Of a stretch of 64,000 nt of DNA, positions 45,651-58,030 are shown piece by piece. Position numbers and translations under genes: made by a program. A model generated the notes under the pieces. That model saw only the letters and a list, made by a program, of their open reading frames with translations, had not been told where the DNA came from and did no database searches. Source of the DNA: Saxidomus purpurata (Eukaryota > Mollusca > Bivalvia > Venerida > Veneridae); NCBI GenBank assembly GCA_022818135.1, contig JAFMSR010000010.1:13957324-14021323 (forward strand), written 5' to 3'. Position 1 is the first letter of the stretch. Each line of letters begins with the position of its first letter.

Positions 45651-46034
45651 GACATTTTCATGACTATACCATATACCCTGTAAGGATTATTAACACCAGA
45701 CCTACCTCTCAATTTACATATATCACACTAGTGTGTTTCTGCGAAGTAAATATGATCATTCCCTGCATGTACTCACTTGGCAGTCCTGACAAACGAAAGG
45801 AGCACTCATACCGGTCAGAATCTTTAGATTCTTTAGTACATTATGCCTTTAGACAGTTCTTAGAGATTTTCCTTTGGCAAGCTCTATGCCTCTTTTAGAA
45901 TATTTGGTTTTCGTTCTGTCTTACATTGAACAATCTTTGGCTCCTTTGAACGCAGAGGAAAAGAAAATCTTTTTCAAACAGACCTCTCGGGAAAAGATAA
46001 AGATCACTGTAACTAAAAATAGAATCACCTTTGT
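45651..46034 (+). repeat. Duplicated module M2, copy 1
   Basis: GACATTTTCATGACTATACC to AGAATCACCTTTGTT, nearly identical to 48819-49203 with only scattered substitutions and one-base indels. Two overlapping frames (45578-45898 and 45874-46068) cross it; one-base indels between copies break them, so coding is unlikely. Confidence 0.92.
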
Positions 46035-46035
46035 T

Positions 46036-46060
46036 GACGCCGCCGTTGAACGGCGGCGTC
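46036..46060. repeat. Perfect GC-rich palindrome
   Basis: GACGCCGCCGTT and AACGGCGGCGTC around a single G. It is strikingly GC-rich in an AT-rich context and sits exactly where modules M2 and M3, contiguous at 49200, come apart. Confidence 0.92.
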
Positions 46061-47350
46061 AGTATTGAATAGGTTTCAAATTTGTACCATGGGGTTGCAT
46101 AATCGAATAGGGAGCAGCCAACATTATTATTGTAAATCTAAACTATGTTCTATGTATGAAAAATGACTTTTATGAATCATTAAATTGTATTAAGTCATTA
46201 AAAAAACAATACAATACAAAATACACATGTCTCCTTCCCTTATTTCAAAACTTTGGACACATTTAATAGTATTATAATAACTTTTCCACAAACTCGTAGA
46301 CCACGGTTTTTTTTAGCTTTGTTTACGGACCTTACGACCCGATTCATCAAAAGCTCAGAAAAAAGATTCGGAAGATGTTTTGCTATCTTAAAACACTCAG
46401 GTAATAGAATACATGGCGCCAACTTGAAAAATCAATGAAGACCCATCTTAATTACTACATATTAAACTATAATATTGAAACTGTAAAGAAAAACCGTTCA
46501 CCCAACTATGCAATACGTGGGGCCCTAACGGAATTCCATTCCATCATTTGTAAACAAAAACAATAATCAGCCAATGGAAGTTCTGTAAAATGTATACGTC
46601 ACAGCATAATTAATCATGTGGATTTCGTCTCTTTCCGCCATATTGCTGGAGTGTAAATGCTTCGGGAATAGAAAGAAAGAAAAATCCACATTACCAGCTA
46701 CAGGGAGGGAGGGGCAGGTATATCTGTTTTACAGATAGTTCTTTTTCACAATATTTAGACCCGGTGTAAATTATATTTGCACAGGTTTTTGCCTCTGCTT
46801 CCAATTAACCGACCGTAGTCAGTGAAATTGTGGGAGGAACCATGGTTATAAATAGTTTTGTGTATCAGTTCCTTGGTATCTAAAAATAGCCACTGTAAAA
46901 TTAGCATCCGAAAATAATTAATGTTGTGGGAAAAGAGGTATTTAATTATCACAATAGACAAACAATATGGAAGTTACACAAGGGTTCAGTATTATGCTAA
47001 TTACTAATAAAAACTTTATTTTTATAAATCAGTTTCATAAACAAAAAGGATAAACAGTTAAATACACAGAGGCACGGACCGGTATATTACTGATTACCGA
47101 AAACAACATTTTACCGGAAACAACCAAAAACAAATGAGATTACCGGAAACAAGTCTTAATTCAATAGTTTTTTATGTTAAATACACTTTTTATTATTCTA
47201 AATGATAAAAATTAATGTATTTGTTGAATATGTGTAATTTTAGAATGATACGTTAGATTTTAAGCGAATTAGTTCGATGTTACTTAGTGTGTACTTTATG
47301 TTGTAACGATTACCTCACTTAGACGGTATAAAAACCCAAAATCATTGCAA
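46061..47350. other. Segment separating M2 and M3 in copy 1
   Basis: This sequence is absent between M2 and M3 at 49200. It contains three TTACCGGAAACAA-like motifs (47093-47153) and no supported gene. Confidence 0.5.
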
Positions 47351-47351
47351 T

Positions 47352-47652
47352 CACGGACCTATATACACATGTTATAGGTCCGTGTTAAAATGAAAGATCT
47401 TTATTAGAAAAAAAGTATTAGTTTTCTTGTTTTGTATTTAAATAGTTCGATAAATTTTAGCGTTATTTTTTGTTCAAGTTCTTTGACAGTTTAACAACTT
47501 ATCTGCATTCCAGTTACGCAAATTCCCATGAGTGAATGAAAATAAAAAACAGAAACTAGAAAATCATTTAAAATCTTTTTACTTGCATATATCATTACAA
47601 GGATGAATAAAAACATATACCATAATTAACATAATGTGTATATAGGTCCGTG
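47352..47652. mobile_element. TIR element (301 bp)
   Basis: Perfect 19-bp terminal inverted repeats CACGGACCTATATACACAT and ATGTGTATATAGGTCCGTG. An extra internal TATAGGTCCGTG at 47373 forms a hairpin with the left end. A related CACGGACCGGTATAT lies at 47073. Non-coding. Confidence 0.82.
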
Positions 47653-47803
47653 ACAGAGGTAATGATCATTTTATGTAGTAAAAAAGGGTTCGCTGATGTT
47701 TACCACGCACATTTTATATAGAAACCTGCCTCAGTGCCCATCTCCCAGCCATGCTTCAAAAAACATGCGCGGCGTCTTTGATGCCTTGCATCAAAATTCG
47801 TCT

Positions 47804-47873
47804 TGTTTTATACTGTAAAGCTGGTACCGCGGTATTGCCGCCGTTCGTATGAGATATTGTATTGGTTAATCCT
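47804..47873 (+). repeat. Duplicated module M3, copy 1
   Basis: TGTTTTATACTGTAAAGCTG and GTATTGCCGCCGTTCGTATG, shared with 49201-49265. Confidence 0.85.
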
Positions 47874-48202
47874 TGGTACACAATTATTTACGATCCACAT
47901 CATTAGATATCGCTTGAAATTGAACAAAGCGCAAATTGAATTATTTTTATTGTTCTCTCAAACAATTGATATTGTTGCCCATGTGATTATTTTACATTTA
48001 ACGTACGTTTTATAATAAACAAACTTGCCTGCCACCAATATATTTGTGAATCATAAATTCTGTGTCATATACTAAATTTCACCCTATGCACATTTCGACC
48101 CGCGCTTTAGGTAAGGTTCAGCGGAAATCACGAAGGTCAAAAATTGTTTTTAGGGGAGTTAATCTATAGCCCCAAGGCCTTCAACGCTCACGGCGCTTTG
48201 AT

Positions 48203-48820
48203 TTGTTTTTGTGATTATTATAAATGTAACAGTAGATTACCCGATAAACTCACTGTTCACTCAGTGAAAATTATCAACATTTCCTACCCGGATTAACGTC
48301 AAAATGTATACCAAGCGTAATGAATGCAGGACGCCATACCACGATCGGGTGACATTTTATTGAAACAAACTCATCAGAAGTAGTGCTTGAGACATATAAT
48401 TAACAGAAAAAATGTTGGTATCGATGTAATATCACGATAATATTTTTCGTAAACATATCAGTTTTGGATCCATTCGGTGAAGTAATAAAATGATATTACA
48501 CCGTAACCAACACTTATCCTCTATTTCACTAATTGTATTTTATGAAAATGTGCCAAAGACTAACCGTATAACAACATTATACAGTATCCGGGCTCACAGA
48601 TTTCTTTCAAATTTTGTTTTTATCGCGCATGTTGTTCAGTGTATTGAAGGTCTTCAATTGTGATGCAACGCGATGGTTCGGAAAAGAAACCTTACGTGAG
48701 AAAGTACTGGCACCTAAGCAGGGAATCGTATTTCTTCTGTTTCCTTGTTGATGGCAAACATTCAATAATATACTATACACCTAGAAAAATGTTAAGCACC
48801 CCCTGGAAGTTATATAATGA
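48203..48820 (+). repeat. Duplicated module M4, copy 1 (about 610 bp)
   Basis: Starts near AGTAGATTACCCGATAAACT and runs through GGATTAACGTCAAAATGTAT, GATGCAACGCGATGGTTCG and AAAATGTTAAGCACCCCCTG. It matches 53306-53930 with few changes. No intact reading frame is shared by the two copies. Confidence 0.92.
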
Positions 48821-49203
48821 CATTTTCATGACTATACCATTTACACTGTAAGGATTATTAACACCAGACCTACCTCTCAATTTACATATATCACACTAGG
48901 GTGTTTCTGCGAAGTAATATGATCATTCCCTGCATGTACTCAGTTGGCAGTCCTGACAAACGAAAGGAGCACTCATACCGGTCAGGATCTTTAAATTCTT
49001 TAGTACATTATGTCTTTAGACAGTTCTTAGAGATTTTCCTTTGGCAAGCTCTATGCCTCTTTTAGAATATTTGTTTTTTCGTTCTGTCTTACATTGAACA
49101 ATCTTTGGCTCCTTTGAACGCAGAGGAAAAGAAAATCTTTTTCAAACAGACCTCTCGGGAAAAGATAAAGATCACTGTAACTAAAAATAGAATCACCTTT
49201 GTT
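48819..49203 (+). repeat. Duplicated module M2, copy 2
   Basis: Directly abuts M4 on the left and M3 on the right, unlike copy 1 at 45651. Confidence 0.92.
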
Positions 49204-49265
49204 TTATACTGTAAAGCTGGTACCGTGGTATTGCCGCCGTTCGTATGAGATATTGTGTTGGTAAA
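49201..49265 (+). repeat. Duplicated module M3, copy 2
   Basis: Contiguous with M2; at 47804 the same module is 1.77 kb away from M2. Confidence 0.85.
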
Positions 49266-49509
49266 TCGGTATGAAGCGTTCTATTAACATGGCTAGGCGA
49301 TGCCGCCGTATGATACAGGTTTAAATACTTGGGTTCTGCCTTGTATAAAAATATATGCATGCAACATACATGTTAGTCCTATTACCAACATTTAGGTAAC
49401 TTGCCATTCATTTAATAAGGCTTCGGTATGTTCTGTTTTGTCATATCCTCATTGTTTTACACATTGGTAAAATATGGGAATATGGGAATATATGTATTGA
49501 TAGTTATGG

Positions 49510-49765
49510 TAATACCGGGTATGTCACTCCTGAATCTGATCTTCGTAAACAAACGCGTGGGGTACAGTGTTTGTAAACTGGTGTGCCGTCCATGTTTCTG
49601 ACTTTGAGACCTCAGTTTCTAGATATTGCTATTCTTCGGTAAATTGGGGAATGGACCTGTAATGTGTTATATAATCCCCCCTTACTGAGCAATAACTAGA
49701 TTTTGTCGCAAACTATTATTATAGGTCACTCCTGAATCTGATCTTCGTAAACAAAAGTGGTGCGC
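49510..49765 (+). repeat. Short local direct repeats
   Basis: GTCACTCCTGAATCTGATCT and TTCGTAAACAAA occur at 49521 and again at 49724, followed in both by G-rich TGGTG(T/C)GCC(G/A)TCC text. Confidence 0.75.
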
Positions 49766-50000
49766 CATCCCTGTTTAAGGAGCAACTCATTTCTGAATTT
49801 GAGACCTTTATTTTTATCCGATCCTTTAGTACTAGAAAATAAGAGGTGATATTTCTTGAACTTTTTTTGTGTATTTCCAACCCGCCGTACCATTACAGAA
49901 TAGACTTTTAAAAATGATGTCAGGTCTACTCTGCCAAATAATGCCATTTATTATGTCTCTTTCATTCAACAATTTAATAGCATCTAGCATCAAACAGAGG

Positions 50001-50350
50001 AAAGTTAGTTTGCTTTATACTGGACACCCATGACCACAACTCTGAGACGTTGGTCATGGGTCCAGTCTCGCTTACCTGTGAGCAAGTTGGCAGTTTATTA
50101 CGAAAGATGGAAGTCTAAGTACTGATTCTTCTAAAGAGCGATGGTTTTGTTAGATTCCTGGCTATAAATAACTTAAATGCCTGTGGTATGGTATAAAAAT
50201 GCAAATGATACATACCTACATTTATGTACATGTATGTTGTTTGGTAACATGGACCAAAAATAAATTTTCATGATTTACCTTATCATGAATGTTAAAGTGA
50301 CGAAATCAGTATTTGCATTGCCCTGAACTTGATTCTAACAGTAATATCAA
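50001..50350 (+). repeat. Duplicated module M1, copy 2, followed by a diverged M2 piece
   Basis: Same landmarks as 44655-44965 with an extra 60 bp near 50190-50250. After it, 50350-50450 has CACATACATGTATATCACAC and TTGGCAGTTCTGACAAA, a strongly diverged M2. Confidence 0.78.
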
Positions 50351-50922
50351 TTCACATACATGTATATCACACCAGGGGGAGCTTCTATGTAGTATACTCG
50401 GTTACTCCCTGCACTCGGTCACTCAGTTGGCAGTTCTGACAAAAGAAGATGACGATTCAAAGTTTCATGCAACATACATTGTAGAACATTTAGGTAACTG
50501 GCAATTCAGTTAATTAGGCTGCTGTATGTCTCGGTCACTGCTGAAAATCAAAATAACAAGAAATTTTATTGACCATGATTTTTTTATAGAATCTAAGATA
50601 ATGATAGTAAATTTCTGGAAAAATAATGATGGGTCAATGACTTTACTTTTTCGAAATATTAATCTTTATTGATACACCATCAACGTGAGGTGCTAAATGC
50701 AGAATAAGCTAGAATTCGGGTTCGTAAACTTTTATGCATGTGGTGTGTTTTCAGATTAGGTATCAATTTTCTATCTTTTCTAATGTTATGATTATGTCAT
50801 ACTTTAGGACGAAAATAAGGGATAGTAGTTTTTTTTGTCATCATCTGAATAAATATTACGGTCCTTATCATTACCCCATTCACTTTACTAAAACTTTTCT
50901 TTTTTTCAATTTTTTATTAATA

Positions 50923-52350
50923 TAACTTGTCCAAAACAAAATGGCCACCAGTGAAAAAATGATGCTATTACTAAAATGTAGTCTGGTAGTCTTCTGACAT
51001 AATACACAATTAAATTACTGTTATATAAGCTTTTAGAACCTGTTTTAGTGTGTTTTGTTGCAAATATTGTTAAAACATGTCATTTCAGTTCTTGGGTTAC
51101 TTACATGAAAAATATCCAATTTTTGTGCAAGTTTCCTGACAATATCAAAGGATGAAATTATTCAAACTGGCACTTATTTACTAGTTTAATGTCTCCTCCA
51201 GATGCTCAACCATAGAAATAGTTGAAAAGTTCCTTCAATCTTACACATCAACAGTTTATTACACATCACTAAATTGTGAAGTTCACATGCTTGAGTTATG
51301 GTTTAAGGTACAGCACTATTGTCTTTAGTGGGTGGGATGCATGTTTTTTTTCTTCATTTTTTTTCCTTTCATGTAAACTGTGTTTCTTTTGGTCGGGATG
51401 TCATAATATTGTAGTATACTGACACTAATAATTCATGTAAAGAGAACTATAAATTAGTGAATTGTTATGAAGAACGGATACATTTTGAAACATAGTCTTG
51501 CTAGTTGACAAACAAAGACTCAGATTCAGATTCAGTGGAAATAAAGAGACTAAAACATAGTTAACACCATTATCAACATACTATTGTTTGAAGTTTCTGT
51601 ATCAAATGCATAATTTAAAAATATCTGTAAAAACAATAAGAGCGTCTTGCAGTATTTTATTTGGCTTGGTAAACAATATTTTTTACAACTAAGGTATGTT
51701 GATAATGGTATAAAATATGTTTTAGTTTCTTTATTCTACTGATTCTGTCACTCTGAGTCTTTTTGTCAACTAGCAAGAATGTGTTTCAAAATGTATCCGC
51801 TCTTTATTATAATGCACTGAATTATAGTTCTCTTTACATGAATTATTAGTGTCAGTATACTACAATATTATGACATCCCGACCAAAAGTTTACAGTTTAC
51901 ATTAAAGGAAAAAATGAAAATTGACAAAAAAATGCATCCCACCCACTAAAAACAATAGTGCTCTACCTTAACCATAACTCAAGCACGTGGACTTCAAAAT
52001 GTAGTGATGTGTTATAAACTGTTGATGTGTAAGATTGAAAGAACTGTTCAACTATTTCTATGGTCGAGCATCTGGAAGAGACATTGAACTAGTAATTAAG
52101 TGCCAGTTTGAATAGTTTCATCATTTGACTTTGTCAGGAAACTTGCACAAAAATTGGATATTTTTCATGTAAGTAACCCAAGAACTGAAATGACATGTTT
52201 TAACAATATTTGCAACAAAACACACTAAAACAGGTTCTAAAAGCTTATATAACAGTAATTTGTTTGTGTATTATGTCAAAAGACCACCAGACTACATTTA
52301 AGTAATAGCATCATTTTTTCACTGGTGGCCATTTTGTTTTTGACAAGTTA
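50923..52350. repeat. Large inverted repeat / foldback element (1.43 kb)
   Basis: Arms 50923-51581 and 51694-52350 (about 658 bp each) are near-identical reverse complements around about 112 bp. Outer ends are TAACTTGTC...AAAATGGCCACCAGTG and CACTGGTGGCCATTTT...GACAAGTTA. Mismatches and small indels are spread through both arms. No coding frame is seen. A transcript would fold into long dsRNA. Confidence 0.95.
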
Positions 52351-52564
52351 CCTTAATGCGTTTTTCATGATAAAGGAATAACAATGTTTTAGAAATATTT
52401 TGCTTACAGTAAGATTAAGACCTTTTTAAAAAATGGGAATAGATGTGCATACAACATGTTTAAGAAAGGAATTCAATTAAACTGACCAGTGTTTTTTAAT
52501 ATTTTGACAATCTTTGAGATACGACGGCAGTAACAAGAACTTGTTAATACTGTGTTCTGACAAA

Positions 52565-52954
52565 TAAAGGGACATACCCTATAACTGATGTCAAACTAAA
52601 TAACCTCAAAAACACAAAATTAATAATATAATATTTAGAAGTATTATAACTTAATGTTAAAGTTTCAGCTTTGCATTTCCAGTCGTTATCGATAAAATCA
52701 GCGATTTAAAATATACTGCAGTACCGTAAACCGTTCAATAATTTATGTAGAATTGTTGTTGTACAATTAATGGGTGGATGCAATTCATTACAGAAAGCTT
52801 CTATATTGATGAATTGTGGTAAAATGAGAAAATGTAAAATTTTCGCCATATGTTCTTCTTTGAAATTGTATTTATATATCATTTTACGTTCTTTGAACAC
52901 ATAATCTATGTTTCGAGAATATAATCTGCTAGATATAGGGAGTGCCCCTTTAAA
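52565..52954 (+). mobile_element. MITE family B, complete copy 7
   Basis: AAAGGGACATACCCTATAAC and ATAGGGAGTGCCCCTTTAAA ends with a full interior. A 64-codon minus frame here is a by-product. Confidence 0.85.
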
Positions 52955-53305
52955 GGAACATTTTATTAACTGAATATCTTAAACAGGTTTTGAGAACTGA
53001 CTATTTTCGTACCCCTATCCGCATTTTGGCATATGGCAAAACATGTCAATTTAGTCACAATAAACGATGTGATTTTTTTTCGCAAAAATGTTCAATCTTT
53101 TTGCACTAAAATTTTCCTATCCAATAATTTTTTTTCAAGTTAAATTATGATTTTTGAAATATAACAAGTGTAAATTTCTGGAAATGCAAAAATCTAAAAC
53201 CTCACCAGTGACACCCCCTCCCCCTATTTGCATGTAAAGCCACAGTGTTTAAATAAGAACAGTACTGATTGTAAGCAACAAGGTTAAAGTATATTTATTC
53301 ATTTT

Positions 53306-53930
53306 TTTGTTTTTGTGATGTATCCTATTATAAATATAATAGTAGATTACCCGATAAACTCACCATTCACTCAGTGAAAATTATCAACATTTCCTACCCG
53401 GATTAACGTCAAAATGTATACCAAGCGTAATGAATGCAGGACGCCATGCGACGATCGGGTGACATTTTATTGAAACAAACTCATCAGAAGTAGTACTTGA
53501 GACATACAATTAACAGAAAAAATGTTGGTATCGATGTAATATCACGATAATTTGTTTCGTAAACATATTCCATTCGGTGAAGTAATAAAGTGATATTACA
53601 CCGTAACCAACACTTATCCTCTATTTCACTAATTGTATTTTATGAAAATGTGCAAAAGACTAACCGTTTAACAACAATATACAGCATCCAGGCTCACAGA
53701 TTTCTTTCAAAATTTGTTTTTTTGGCGCGCATGTTGTTGTGTTAAAGGTTTTCAATTGTGATGCAACGCGATGGTTCGAAAAAGAAACCTTACGTGAGAA
53801 AGTGCTGGCACCTAAGCAGGGAACCATATTTCATCTGTTTCCCTGTAGATTGCAAACTATCAATAGTGAACTATACTATACTAATATATCTAGAAAAATG
53901 TTAAGCACCCCCTGCAAGTTATATAGTGAC
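53306..53930 (+). repeat. Duplicated module M4, copy 2
   Basis: High-identity copy of 48203-48820 without the following M2/M3 modules. Confidence 0.92.
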
Positions 53931-55995
53931 TTCTAATAATTATATCATGGAATCACCTTCAAATAAACGAAGGAAAAAATGCTGTAAATCATATCATCAA
54001 CCCTCTGCACGAACTGCAAACAATTTTGCACTTCAAGTGAAAGTATATTGTCTTTAAAAAGACCCAAGGTTCAGTCAGGGTCAGGGTGGTCATCCAAGCA
54101 CAGTGAAGGTTAACTCTGCTACTGGACGTATGAAGTAAGGATGTCACCTGAAGACTCAAAATTGCATTTTTTACTCTAATTCGCCACCTAAAATCTTCTT
54201 ATGACCTATACAGTCCCATACTTAATGTTTTTTTGATTTCGGATGAAACGACACTCGTTTATTGTTTAAGAATATCACCCGAGACCCAACATAAAATTAC
54301 TGCAATACAATATGCATGGAAAATCTCATGCAGTGCGACAGTATAAAATTCTGTAGCGTCTAACATACATATAATTGTGAAATAAAAACATAAAACATAA
54401 CTTTCTCTTGTTTGATAATACACTAAAAGTCCTGTCAACACTATTGAGCTTTTCTGAATCTTGTGAAGATAAATAACTTTTCAAACCCACTTTTTTTATC
54501 TAGCTTTTGTCTTTCTGAGACTTTTTTTCTGTTTTCGAAGGTAACAAAATTCCTATCGGTCTACATATACAGACTAGACAGGTTTTTTCTTCTTATAGAA
54601 AGTGTCGCAAAAGAGAGAGGTCAATGTCTGACTTTTACAGAATTACATTTCGAGAAATTATGAAAGGTGAATTATTTGTTTAATTTTTATAAATTTGAAT
54701 ACTTATCCTAAAACGAATTACCATGATTTCTGAATATAGGGCACACAATATGGAATTGAAATGCTCCTGGTATATTTTAACTTTTAAACAAGTAACCTAC
54801 ATTTGTTCACGCATATGATCCGGTATCAAGCATGACCGAGATCTGAATAAAGCTAAACGCTTAGTTTAAACAATTTTTAATAATTCAATGTATTTACAAA
54901 ACAAAAACATTACATAATAAATACATACAGGATAGAGTAGAAAGCTAACAGCTTTTTGGTAAACTATCTCATGAAAAATCTAAATTACATCTAAGGTAAC
55001 AATATTTCATAATTCTATTTCTAAATTAGAGTTAAAATGACTTTTAATTGATTCTCTGCACTTGTTACTATATTAGCTTTACAAACCCTTTTTTAATTTA
55101 GATTTAATAAAAAGAATAAAATTTGGTTGATATTACAGGAATAGAACCATTTTGATTAAAAATAACAACTTTTCTATAGTTCAAAAAAGATTAGGAATAT
55201 TTCAAATAGTTGTTTATTTTTGTACCTGTGTCACCAAATGTTGATATTTAGCTGTGTATAATTGTACTTATTATTAATTAATGACATTTTTCGACTCGTA
55301 ACTTCATCAAGGAAATCGTCCTTGCTAAATTTTACAAGGATTCTAAAGATCACAAAATATTGAAATATACTAGGTACTTATTTCATGTGACCTAGTTACC
55401 TTGATGTTGTTGAGTGTTTTTAAGGTTATTATAACATTCTCACAGAAACCTAGTTTTTAATCAGCAAGACAAAATCATCCAGGACTGACACACAAGATTT
55501 ATTAAAAAAAGGTAAAAGTTTCGAGGGTAACAAATCCTACGACATTCTTATTTCTAATATCAAGTAAAAAGGTCGACCGTCGAGTCCGACATGACATATC
55601 AGCATTTTAAATACAAGTCTTACTGTCGATCTTGACGATGAAACCGGACATTGTATTTCTTTGTATGATATATATATTGTTCGAGTGTCGAACTAGAAAT
55701 TCAAATTTAGCACACTGAATGTGATTGTTGCACGATATTCAAATATGTATTGGCGATCGTCTTCTTGCTCTGGATGCTTGTACATAACATATATTTGAAC
55801 TTAGCGAAATGACCTGAATATAATGCAGGATGTATATGCTATAGTGCAATGACAAACGCAATGAAAGAATTAACCATTATATACTTGTTTTAATAACGGA
55901 CAAAAAGAGACAGAAGACACAGTAAACTGCCCAATTCCATTTGATGAAACATTAACAGTTCAGTATATACATTTTTTACATCTCCCTGAACATAC
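53931..55995. other. Unassigned AT-rich sequence
   Basis: Small frames (54259-54441 minus, 54463-54663 plus) have no motif. No repeat recognised in 2 kb. Confidence 0.35.
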
Positions 55996-56361
55996 TTAAA
56001 ACTGCTCGCTATCATATTTTGGTGAAAAAATAAAGTTCATCAAACTCTCTGAAAATAACATGTTTAGAACTAATAGTCAAACAAAAAGGTTCAAGTATAA
56101 ATGCATGTGAAACAGTATCTGTAAATTTGAAATTATACTCTACCAAAATTATCAAGCGTTACTACGGTTTTGAAATTCCAATATAAACATATAATATAGC
56201 GGTGCCGTGAAACCAACTTCACCAATATTTTACATGAACGTTTGCAAATTTCTACCTAAAATTTTACTTAAATTGTTGATTCTAGCCATCGGTTTTACAT
56301 TTTACGTAAAAATATATCATCGTTAAAAACTTCAACGGCAACTGTGAGCGAGCAGCTTTAA
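55996..56361 (+). mobile_element. MITE family A, complete copy 4
   Basis: TTAAAACTGCTCGCTATCA at the left and TGTGAGCGAGCAGCTTTAA at the right, with TTAA at both ends (55996-55999, 56358-56361). The interior follows copy 1. Its right TTAA is also the left edge of family B copy 8. Confidence 0.85.
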
Positions 56362-56725
56362 AGAGGCCCTCCCTAAAATTTGTGTCAAAAGCATAAATAA
56401 AGACTCTTTGCAAGAACAGAAGTATTATAATCTAACCTAAAAGTGTAAACTATACCTTCCAGTCATCATCGGCAAAATTAGCGTTTTGAAATGTGTTTCA
56501 GTAGCGCTAAATATTCAATAATCTTCGCAATGTTGTTGTTGTACAATTAATATGTTGATAGCAATTTGTTACAGAAGGTCTCTATGTTTTCTATTTGTGC
56601 TAAAATGAGACATGTACATTGTAAGTTGTTTTTAAAATTGTATTTATATATCATTTTACGACCATTGAACATATTATTTATGTTAGGAGAATATTATTTG
56701 TAAGATGCAGGGAGTGCCTCGTTTA
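56362..56725 (+). mobile_element. MITE family B, diverged copy 8
   Basis: AAAGAGGCCCTCCCTAAAAT to GGGAGTGCCTCGTTTA with the standard interior (GTTGTTGTTGTACAATTAAT). It lies a few bases beyond gene 3's AATAAA cluster (56730-56742, minus strand), so gene 3 transcripts may end at its border. Confidence 0.75.
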
Positions 56726-56729
56726 GTTC

Positions 56730-56742
56730 TTTATTTTTATTG
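56730..56742 (-). promoter_or_regulatory. Probable polyadenylation signal of gene 3
   Basis: On the minus strand CAATAAAAATAAA gives two overlapping AATAAA hexamers about 75-85 bp past the gene 3 stop codon at 56816. Confidence 0.6.
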
Positions 56743-56815
56743 CATTAAATCTGCTGTGTGTAACAAAGCGTTATAATGACTAACAAAGGTGTGTTGTCCT
56801 TCGATTCACAGGATT

Positions 56816-57797
56816 TTAAATAGACGTCAGTGACCTACATAAAGTTCTGTGCCACAGACTGAATATGTGACCTCTCAGACAATCCTTGCGAACTTTGGTA
56901 ATATCCAGCCTCTTTTTCCGTGTTATCTTCCACTCTGTTTCCTCAGGATTCATGTCAGATTTTCCACGTTCTGTGCTTAGGTCTGGTCCGTTGCGATCCT
57001 TATCAAAAATACTGAAGAATGCGGAGACAGCATTAGGGTTCCTGAAAAAGTTTCCCCGCAGTATAGGAATTGGTGAAAGCGTTTCGGACTCTGTCTCCGT
57101 GGATTGTGGATTTTGAATTTTCAAATCAAACATGGAATTTAACGTATAACCTGAAAAAGAAATTTTGAATAGTTTTATTATCGTCAATGATATCGTCGTC
57201 TATTTGTGTTATAATGTATGTTATATGTAAATTATCAGTGACTAATGTTCTTTATTACTGATATGATACGCCTTAGGAGTAAGTCGGACTATCATTAAGA
57301 ATTCAGCGTCTGCTCAATAGCAGTAAGCTTCCTACTGTCATGTGATTCAAGGTATTGGCTTTTTGCCGAAAATTCTAAATGAAAACACCTCTAATCCAAT
57401 GAACGTATCACTTGAACCTAGCTAGCGTTAAAGATTTCGTATGTTTAATCAGTTATAGTTAAAAAGCATTGTTTAAGCAGTGTGTAAGTTTGCCGAATTC
57501 AACTTAGTTTAGATTTTTGGCGATGAAAATATGAAATGCAAATGTACAAACGAAAACAAATAAATTAAAACATTTAAGATCCTGATTACAACTTACATGT
57601 AATTTCGGAATTCGGCGAAAAGGGAAGCAAAATAATACTTGAAACGACTAAGTAAACATATTTGGCGAAAAACAAGGAAAAAAAGATACATTGTACTAAA
57701 TAAACCTAACTTTTTTGCCCCACTGTGTTCCTTTAATTTTTTGTGCTTTTAAGCGGGTGTGTGTTGGGAGTGTATATGTGTGTGTGTACATGATTGG

Positions 57798-57865
<68 letters not shown>

Positions 57866-57893
57866 TGGGGGGGGGGGTTTTTTTGGGGTTTTT

Positions 57894-57945
<52 letters not shown>

Positions 57946-57995
57946 TTTGGGGGGGGGGGGGGGGTTTTTTGGGGGGGGGGGTTTTTTTTTGGGGG

Positions 57996-58030
<35 letters not shown>

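Noticed and set aside
45578..46068. Two overlapping plus frames as a candidate gene
   Set aside because: The near-identical copy at 48819 has one-base indels that break both frames, so the sequence is not maintained as coding.
46240..46422. Minus frame with KAKKNRGLRVCGK, reminiscent of a cleavage site and loop
   Set aside because: Lacks the second cysteine at the right spacing and the F/W residues; no signal exon upstream.
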